Source: a bacterium (GTDB taxonomy: Bacteria > Electryoneota > JAOADG01). Taken from it: 64,000 bases of DNA. Below are positions 54,905 through 61,273 of this stretch, piece after piece. The DNA is taken from assembly GCA_026417415.1 (NCBI GenBank), contig JAOADG010000024.1, positions 25,081 to 89,080 on the forward strand, read 5' to 3'. Each line of letters starts with the position of its first letter. The stretch's first letter is position 1. The position numbers and the translations under genes are program-made. The notes beneath the pieces are model-generated. The model did no database searches and was not told the origin of the DNA. It saw only the letters and a list, made by a program, of their open reading frames with translations.

Positions 54905-55102
54905 TTCCTAAGAAAAAATGGTTCATCAGATATTTTCATTTGACAATGTAAAGCAATTAACGGTATTCTTCAAGCAAACTCAGTGTAAAGAAATGAATCA
55001 AGTGTGTTGAAAGACATAAGAAAATTATTATTTGAACGTAAAAGTATTTAGGTCTCGTATTCTATCTTGATATATATTTTATTCACTTGATTGGAGTAAA
55101 CG

Positions 55103-55966
55103 ATGGCAACAGATCATTTGGGACCCTTTGATTTGGATATAGACGTGATTGAAGCCAACGTTGTTCGGACAGGACCCGGAAACTTTCGACTTGGCCATAA
55201 CGATATATGGGGACAGTTTAGTGTTCGGATGATTGGTCGCTCGGACGATGACATTAAAGCCGAATTAAGAAAACATGCATTGAAAAAGAAATATACCCGA
55301 TTCACCTTTGCACTTGCTGATACGATTAGACAGGCCTATGAAAGAATGTGCAAAGATTATCATAAATTCCGTGGAAACGGGTATTTAGACACTTTGAAAC
55401 ATCCATATGCACCTCATAAACACGACTACCCATGTCCAGTATGTAAAAAAGTTTATAGGCCACCGTCGGAAGAATTAAAAATGGATTTAAAAAATACAAG
55501 AAGGTTTTCTTCGGGTTCAAATTTGCATTTAGTGGTTGAAGATGAAGTTAAAATTGATCCAACTTTGAAACCCTGGGAAATTGATGATCAAGGGCAAAAA
55601 ATTCGGTATCGTCCCGGAGAAGAAAAACAAATCAAACCATGGGAATGGGATCATCCCGATTTAGTCCCATTAGATGAAGAAGAGTTGTTTACACAAAGCA
55701 AAAATGGTTCAGAAACAGAGAAAAAAGAAATTAAAGCTCCCATTGCAGAATGGTTGCTGACAAATGAAACGGATTTAGAACCAATAGAAAACCAAGAAAA
55801 GTCAAGTGAACCTAAAAAAGAAGAAATGCCTATCGCAGAATGGTTAATCGAAGAGGATGAAACTAAACCCACGAATGACCTTTCAAATCCAAAACAGGAT
55901 GATCAAGTACAAAAAAAAGATAAAAAGCCAAAGCAACCTTGGGAAGATGAAAGTGAATCTGAATGA
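55103..55966 (+). CDS. GIY-YIG-like protein with CPVC motif and repeated KPWE / PIAEWL segments
   Basis: A 287-residue acidic protein. Residues 24-110 follow the GIY-YIG layout: GPGNFRLG (GIY-like), FSVRMIGRSDDDIKAELRKHA (YIG and the helix-1 region), and AYERMCKDYHKF (catalytic-Glu helix), then CPVC at C111-C114. Where active enzymes have Arg in the first helix it has Glu (E54), so it may be inactive. The C-terminal half is low-complexity and acidic: KPWE at 156-159 and 178-181, QPWE at 278-281, and PIAEWLL at 213-219 repeated as PIAEWLI at 243-249. Such short repeats look like linear binding motifs. Its stop overlaps the next start by 4 bases. Confidence 0.6.
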   Translation: MATDHLGPFDLDIDVIEANVVRTGPGNFRLGHNDIWGQFSVRMIGRSDDDIKAELRKHALKKKYTRFTFALADTIRQAYERMCKDYHKFRGNGYLDTLKHPYAPHKHDYPCPVCKKVYRPPSEELKMDLKNTRRFSSGSNLHLVVEDEVKIDPTLKPWEIDDQGQKIRYRPGEEKQIKPWEWDHPDLVPLDEEELFTQSKNGSETEKKEIKAPIAEWLLTNETDLEPIENQEKSSEPKKEEMPIAEWLIEEDETKPTNDLSNPKQDDQVQKKDKKPKQPWEDESESE

Positions 55967-57195
55967 AGTGGTTTAAGACCATACTAATTTTTGCGATATT
56001 TACCATTACCTACAATCATGTATCAGCACAACCTGCCGATACTTTGCGTGTTCTGGTGTACAATATCTTAAATTATCCAAATTCCCAAGGTTCACAACGT
56101 AATCCATACTTTCGCAAAATCTTTCGTTACGTTAAACCGGATGTCATTTTACTAGGTGAAATGATATCTCAGGTTGGCATTGATTCAATGCTAACCAGAA
56201 ATCTCAATATTGCTGGAACGACCGACTGGTCAGCAGCACCTTTTATTGATGGACCTGATACGGATGGTGCTTTGTTGTATCGTACTACAAAGGTTCAATT
56301 TTTAGGACAAGACACCATTGGTACGGAATTAAGAAATATCAATGTGTATCGCATTAAACCCCTCAATGGCGATTCAACCACCATTACAACGTTTTTATTG
56401 ATGCACTTGAAAGCCAGTACTGGAAATAGCAATGTTCAACAAAGAGGAAGAGAGGCATCCCGTGCAAGACAGTATGCCAATAATTTGCCACCCAATTCTA
56501 AATTTGTCTATTGTGGAGATTTGAATTTATACACTTCCACAGAAGTTGCTTACAATGTCTTAACTTCAGATGGAACGAACATCAACGGCAAAGCATATGA
56601 TCCTTTAACAGCGGGAACTTGGACTGACAACGCTGCTTTTGCTTCGATTCATACACAATCTACAAGAACTACACAGTTGTCAGATGGAGGTGCTACGGGT
56701 GGTTTGGATGATCGTTTTGACTTTATCTTGCCATCTATGGCATTTTTAGACACCACTTCAGCGAAACTACTTAACAACACATACGTTGCATTAGGAAATG
56801 ATGGAAACCATTTTAATCAAGCAATAAACCAACTTCCAAATCTTGCAGTTCCTGATTCTATAGCAGAAGCATTGTATTTTGCTTCGGATCATTTACCCTT
56901 ATACGGTGATTTGATTTACTATAGACCCATCCAACTTCGACCCAGTACACCGCTCAATCTTACTGCACACAGAGAAGAAAACGCTATCCGTCTTCGCTGG
57001 AATCGGGTCAATACCGACACTTTGGGAAATCCAATCCTCATCCAGGGTTACAAAATCTATTCAAGCAATACAGGCTACGGGAATTGGACACTACACCAAA
57101 CCATTAATTCACCTTTAGATACAACCTATTTAGATACATCCATCCAACAACAAATCAATCGGTATTATCACGTCAAGGCATTCCGTAACCCATAA
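55963..57195 (+). CDS. Secreted endonuclease/exonuclease/phosphatase-fold protein with FN3 domain
   Basis: A 410-residue exported protein: signal peptide 1-22 (cleavage after VSA), EEP fold about 28-325 and a fibronectin-III domain about 330-407. EEP motifs are VYNILNYP (Asn ligand), LLGEM (metal Glu), VYCGDLNLY (Asp-x-Asn pair) and FASDHLPLYGDL (Asp-His base). No C-terminal sorting domain, so it may stay periplasmic or leave by another route. Possible extracellular nuclease or phosphodiesterase. It is coupled to the GIY-YIG-like gene and closed by a terminator 2 bases later. Confidence 0.88.
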   Translation: MKWFKTILIFAIFTITYNHVSAQPADTLRVLVYNILNYPNSQGSQRNPYFRKIFRYVKPDVILLGEMISQVGIDSMLTRNLNIAGTTDWSAAPFIDGPDTDGALLYRTTKVQFLGQDTIGTELRNINVYRIKPLNGDSTTITTFLLMHLKASTGNSNVQQRGREASRARQYANNLPPNSKFVYCGDLNLYTSTEVAYNVLTSDGTNINGKAYDPLTAGTWTDNAAFASIHTQSTRTTQLSDGGATGGLDDRFDFILPSMAFLDTTSAKLLNNTYVALGNDGNHFNQAINQLPNLAVPDSIAEALYFASDHLPLYGDLIYYRPIQLRPSTPLNLTAHREENAIRLRWNRVNTDTLGNPILIQGYKIYSSNTGYGNWTLHQTINSPLDTTYLDTSIQQQINRYYHVKAFRNP

Positions 57196-57196
57196 A

Positions 57197-57220
57197 AAAG
57201 CGGTGGTCTCCCACCGCTTT
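57197..57220. terminator. Bidirectional terminator between convergent genes
   Basis: A perfect 10-bp stem AAAGCGGTGG (57197-57206) / CCACCGCTTT (57211-57220) with loop TCTC, A-run before and T-run within, between the EEP gene end (57195) and the outer-membrane protein end (57247). Confidence 0.88.
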
Positions 57221-57246
57221 AATTGATGCAATTTCATTGATAAAAA

Positions 57247-58389
57247 CTACCATCCAACACTTGCTTGAAGTTGATGACGGTAGGAAGGTAACTGCCCTGG
57301 TGATCGTCCAAGTTCTTCGCCGTAATAAGCATAATTCAATTTCAGTACAAATACATCAATACCAACTCCAAAACCTAGATATCCACGATTTAGACCCATT
57401 CGAAAATTTAGACGTTCGTAAAATGAAGCTTCTGTTCCAAAGTGTGTCTTGTAAAATAGAGCTGTTCCTTCTGAATTAAAGAAATCTCTAAATTCCACAA
57501 AACCATCCCATCGTGAAACTAATTTTGAGTTAGATATAAATCTTTTTTTCAAATTATAGTTTCCGCCTAACACCACTGTTGGTTTAGTTACTTTTCCGTC
57601 ATATGAACTTATAAGATTGTGAATAACTAATGCACCTTCCCAATTTTCAGTCAGTTGAGAAATAGTTCCAACATCTATTCCGAATCCTGTTTTTGTATCT
57701 TTCAAATCTTCTGACACTTCATTGGCTATATCATTCCCACTAGAAATATCTGCGGCACTAACACGTTTTTGTGTCAATTGACGTCGGTTTAGATAATGTA
57801 CACCTATTCCATACTCAAACGTTCGGCTTTTACCGAAAAAACTTTGTGTCATTGAATTGCCATAACCAACATTAACTACTAAATCGGACTGTCCTTTCAC
57901 TACAACTGCAGGGTTGAATATTCCCCGATCGATTTTGATAGATGGTTGTGTTGAACTCGTAATTACCAAACCAAAATGTTTAAAAGTTAAACAAAACTGA
58001 GGACTAACACCTAAATCAAACCAGATATCATCGTAAGGTTCAATATCTTTAAAAAATTCTTGTTGCAATCGTTGATTTTCAACAGGATCACTCGAAAGAG
58101 AGTCAAAATTCATAAATTTATCTGAATTGTCGTTTACAAATTGAACAACTTTCAAAAATTTATTATCTAATTCTAGTCCCAGATTTACTAAATCAAAGTG
58201 AAATTTAGCGCGATTTAATAAAGCAGGATTATATACCATTGAATTTGTACTATATGAATAAAGAGAGCCAGTACCACCTAAGGAGTTCACTACAGCATCT
58301 CGGTAGTAACGTGGGAAAACAGCACTATACGAAACACTGTTTAGGAAAAAAATAATAAAGGAAACAATTAACTTGTGTAGCCAATTCAT
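57247..58389 (-). CDS. Outer-membrane beta-barrel protein of the PorV/FadL-like type
   Basis: 380 residues from the ATG at 58389; the very strong AAGGAGGA site 7 bases upstream fixes this start. Signal peptide 1-24, then NSLGGTGSLYSYSTNSMVYNPALLNRAKF, the 'NPA' N-terminal region of FadL/PorV/TraF-like barrels, followed by alternating strands to an aromatic-ended terminus (HQLQASVGW). It may be a porin-like or T9SS-associated barrel. Coupled by a 4-base overlap to the TPR lipoprotein. Confidence 0.75.
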   Translation of the reverse strand: MNWLHKLIVSFIIFFLNSVSYSAVFPRYYRDAVVNSLGGTGSLYSYSTNSMVYNPALLNRAKFHFDLVNLGLELDNKFLKVVQFVNDNSDKFMNFDSLSSDPVENQRLQQEFFKDIEPYDDIWFDLGVSPQFCLTFKHFGLVITSSTQPSIKIDRGIFNPAVVVKGQSDLVVNVGYGNSMTQSFFGKSRTFEYGIGVHYLNRRQLTQKRVSAADISSGNDIANEVSEDLKDTKTGFGIDVGTISQLTENWEGALVIHNLISSYDGKVTKPTVVLGGNYNLKKRFISNSKLVSRWDGFVEFRDFFNSEGTALFYKTHFGTEASFYERLNFRMGLNRGYLGFGVGIDVFVLKLNYAYYGEELGRSPGQLPSYRHQLQASVGW

Positions 58390-59378
58390 GGTATATTCCT
58401 CCTTAACGAATCTTTTTTGCTTTGAGATAAAGTAGCAAGCCATTCATTTGTCCAAGGACGTGGATTATCATTTATTGAACCGGCAGCATCATGGCCAAAA
58501 TTGTCATTTACATTACGTGAACGAATTTGATAATTCATGTTTAAATAAAATTCTACATTTTGAATACCAAGAACTACTTCATCAATTAAACCATCTCCAT
58601 CATTATCTTGGAGATCATTAATACGGTAAGAATTCATCGCTGTTCGAATTGAATCTACAGTAGCTCGTAAGTTTTCACTGTTAAAACCACTTGAAGGGGG
58701 TACAACAGTGTCTATGATATGAATTAAATTGGTTATAAAGTTACTTCCGTTGTTTAAAAGAGTGTTAACAGTTTGATAACCTTGCTGGTTGTAGAGGTCT
58801 ATAATTCCATTTAAGTTAAAACGACCATTAAGCCATATTAAAGAGACATCAACATCTGCGTTATTAATTATCATATCTCGGTTATTATCACGAAGTTGCA
58901 ATAGACCAAAAACAGTTTGAGAAACCCCATAATCTAAAGCAACATTATGTGCACTTATACTTCCAGTTGTTTGATTATTAAATATAGGAGCTAACATTTG
59001 TTGGATTTCGTCCAATGCAACATACAAATCAGTAGCACGTTCGTTAGGCCACAAAGTGTTATTGAAAAAAGAAATTGTTAAATTGTTACTAGAAAGGTCA
59101 AATTGTGATAAAGAAGAAAGCACATCTAAAGAATTTATACCAGTCACGTACAATCTTGCTTTCGCATAAGCATATCGAGCTTCTGAAGAATTCGGATTTT
59201 CATTGACTGCGTTTCGAAAATCTGATAACGCTCCTTGATAATCTCCTTGTGAAAGTTTTACTCTACCTGTGTTGAGATAATCAGTTGCACTTGTTGGATT
59301 AGCAGTCCATTCAAATACGTTACAACCTACTAATGTTAAGAGTATGAAGGAAACAAGATAAAGGGACAAATATTTCAT
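58386..59378 (-). CDS. TPR lipoprotein with Ca-binding-like DxDxDG loops
   Basis: 330 residues from the ATG at 59378 (GGTGAGGT upstream; the longer frame from 59390 begins with GTG inside that site). Lipobox LVGC with Cys19. A TPR pair at about 32-80 (DYLNTGRVKLSQGDYQGALSDFRNAV). Two acidic loops, D164-N-N-R-D168 and the cleaner D258-N-D-G-D-G-x-x-D266, look like EF-hand/dockerin-type calcium sites. Probable periplasmic partner of the outer-membrane protein encoded next. Function unknown. Confidence 0.8.
   Translation of the reverse strand: MKYLSLYLVSFILLTLVGCNVFEWTANPTSATDYLNTGRVKLSQGDYQGALSDFRNAVNENPNSSEARYAYAKARLYVTGINSLDVLSSLSQFDLSSNNLTISFFNNTLWPNERATDLYVALDEIQQMLAPIFNNQTTGSISAHNVALDYGVSQTVFGLLQLRDNNRDMIINNADVDVSLIWLNGRFNLNGIIDLYNQQGYQTVNTLLNNGSNFITNLIHIIDTVVPPSSGFNSENLRATVDSIRTAMNSYRINDLQDNDGDGLIDEVVLGIQNVEFYLNMNYQIRSRNVNDNFGHDAAGSINDNPRPWTNEWLATLSQSKKDSLRRNIP
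58397..58404 (-). promoter_or_regulatory. Strong ribosome-binding site deciding the outer-membrane protein start
   Basis: AAGGAGGA on the minus strand, 7 bases before the ATG at 58389, inside the end of the upstream lipoprotein gene. It is the best Shine-Dalgarno match I noticed in the window and rejects the longer in-frame start at 58443. Confidence 0.85.
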
Positions 59379-59441
59379 TGAATACCTCACCTTTTATGAT
59401 ATGATAAAAGTACTATTTTGAATACAAAAAGTCAATAGTAA

Positions 59442-60692
59442 ATGTTGATAAAACAAAAGTTACTTAAAATTTTTCCTTCTCTTGATTTAACAAAGTTATG
59501 GTTGGCTCAAGTTATCGGTCAAAGCGGTCAATCTATGTACCATATCGGGTTGTTATGGATAACTTTGGAATTGACCAATTCAGAGACCGCGACTGGATGG
59601 GTCGCAACGATTGCTTATTTGCCTTCTCTTGTTTTAGGTCTTTTTGCTGGGGTAGTTGCCGATAGGTATCACAGAAAGTTCATACTCATGGCTTCCGATC
59701 TTCTTGCTTGTGTGTCGGTCCTATTTATTCCAATATTTGCTACCTTTTATCAACTTACCCCCACTTTAATTGCGATCAATGCTTTTTTGGTAATGGCTGC
59801 CGGGGTCTTTTTTAATCCAGCAAGGGATGCACTTGTACCGCAAATCGTTCCAGAAAACCAACTCTTGCAAGCAAATACCTTTATTCAAACCTCCTGGCAG
59901 TTTTCATTACTTATAGGCCCAGCAATTGCAGGTTATATACTCGAAAAACTTGGTAAAATTCATTTATTTGGTGTAGTCAGCATATTCTACTTGGTATCCT
60001 TCGTCTTTGTTTGGAGGATTCAGTCGTCAAAACAGGAATCTACTATTTCATTACCTAAAGATTTAGGATTAAAAGATATTTTAGAGGGCTTAGTTTACAT
60101 TGCGAAAAGTCCTATTTTACTACCATTACTACTGATTACCATACTTGACAATTTATTTATTATGGGTCCTGCTATTGTAGGAACACCAGTGTTTATTCGT
60201 GAAGAATTGAAATTGTCCGCTGCTGCATATGCAACTACGGAATTTTGTTATGCTATTGGAATGATTGTGGGAAGTGCACTTTTATGGAAATACGGTCAAT
60301 TCTTTCCAAAAGGGAAAACGTTATTATTAGGAATGTTTTTAGATGGGATTACCTTTATTCCAATATTTATTGTACAAGATTTATTGACGCTTCAAATCAC
60401 CTTTATTATTCATTCATTTGCAATTCCATTTTTAATTATTCCTCGAGCCGCAATTATTCAAGAATTGGTTCCTCAAAAGTTAACGGGTAGAGTATTCTCT
60501 GTAGTCAACATCAGTGTAGTGGGAATGACGGCGGTTTCCTCTGCTTTAACCGGTTACTTATTGGACATTTATGGTGCAAGGTGGGTATTTCTCATGATTG
60601 GAATTGGTGGTGGAGTTTGTGGTGGAATAGGATGGATATTTGCAAAACAATTGCGAAATTATAACGGACCATTACAAAAAGGAGTAAAATGA
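59442..60692 (+). CDS. Major facilitator superfamily exporter (MFS_3 / EntS-like)
   Basis: 416 residues with 12 predicted membrane spans. LWLAQVIGQSGQSMYHIGLLWITLELT and the loop 2-3 motif GVVADRYHRKFILMASD (G-x3-D-R-x2-R/H-R) mark the MFS, and the NALVPQIVPENQLLQANTF-like segment (ARDALVPQIVPENQL) marks the DHA3/EntS group. Siderophore or drug efflux is typical; substrate unknown. It overlaps the next gene by 4 bases (ATGA). Confidence 0.92.
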   Translation: MLIKQKLLKIFPSLDLTKLWLAQVIGQSGQSMYHIGLLWITLELTNSETATGWVATIAYLPSLVLGLFAGVVADRYHRKFILMASDLLACVSVLFIPIFATFYQLTPTLIAINAFLVMAAGVFFNPARDALVPQIVPENQLLQANTFIQTSWQFSLLIGPAIAGYILEKLGKIHLFGVVSIFYLVSFVFVWRIQSSKQESTISLPKDLGLKDILEGLVYIAKSPILLPLLLITILDNLFIMGPAIVGTPVFIREELKLSAAAYATTEFCYAIGMIVGSALLWKYGQFFPKGKTLLLGMFLDGITFIPIFIVQDLLTLQITFIIHSFAIPFLIIPRAAIIQELVPQKLTGRVFSVVNISVVGMTAVSSALTGYLLDIYGARWVFLMIGIGGGVCGGIGWIFAKQLRNYNGPLQKGVK

Positions 60693-61237
60693 TGACCTAC
60701 GTAGAATGGGTTAAAAATTATCCCTTATGTTCAGCTGCAATTCAATTTGGTATTCTTGGGACGGTAGGCGAGTTGATCTCTTTTTGGATTAAAACAAAAT
60801 CCATTCAATTTCCCTTTTCAATTCTTAAACTTTTTTTGAAAATACTATCTTGGGCAATTTTAGGGATACTAATAAAATACGGTTTTGTAGCAATGCGAGG
60901 TGCGGTAGATGCATTATTAGAACATCAAATGTTGCCATCAATGTTTCAAATGGGAATTTGGAATGCACTAATTGTTTCAGTAATCACAAACATTTTCTTT
61001 GGTCCACAAATGATGTGGTTTCATCGAATCGAAGATAACTTAATTGAAAAGCAATGGAATATGAGTGGAATTGAAAAAGCTTGGATGACGCTGATTTGGT
61101 TTTGGATACCCGCACATACTATCACTTTTTCATTACCGAAAGAATACCAAATCGGTTTAGCAGCTTTATGGTCCATTGTCTTAGGAATCATATTAGGATT
61201 AAGTAACCTTACAACTCAAAAACGGGTGCAAGAGTAG
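60689..61237 (+). CDS. Small integral membrane protein, Mpv17-like
   Basis: 182 residues, four hydrophobic segments. The middle WNALIVSVITNIFFGPQMMWFHRIEDNLIEKQW and the following AWMTLIWFWIPAHTITFSLP are reminiscent of the Mpv17/PMP22 family (pattern GPxxHxWYRxLD), but I am not certain. It is translationally coupled to the MFS exporter and may be an accessory subunit. The stop codon lies in the loop of the terminator that follows. Confidence 0.6.
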   Translation: MMTYVEWVKNYPLCSAAIQFGILGTVGELISFWIKTKSIQFPFSILKLFLKILSWAILGILIKYGFVAMRGAVDALLEHQMLPSMFQMGIWNALIVSVITNIFFGPQMMWFHRIEDNLIEKQWNMSGIEKAWMTLIWFWIPAHTITFSLPKEYQIGLAALWSIVLGIILGLSNLTTQKRVQE

Positions 61238-61250
61238 CACCCGTTTTGAG
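61216..61250. terminator. Bidirectional terminator overlapping a stop codon
   Basis: Stem CTCAAAAACGGGTGC / GCACCCGTTTTGAG (one bulged A), loop AAGAGTA containing the TAG stop of the membrane-protein gene (61235-61237). A-rich on one side and T-rich on the other, it can also end nrdJ from the minus strand. Confidence 0.8.
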
Positions 61251-61273
61251 TATCAAGTCAATAAATCAACGTT

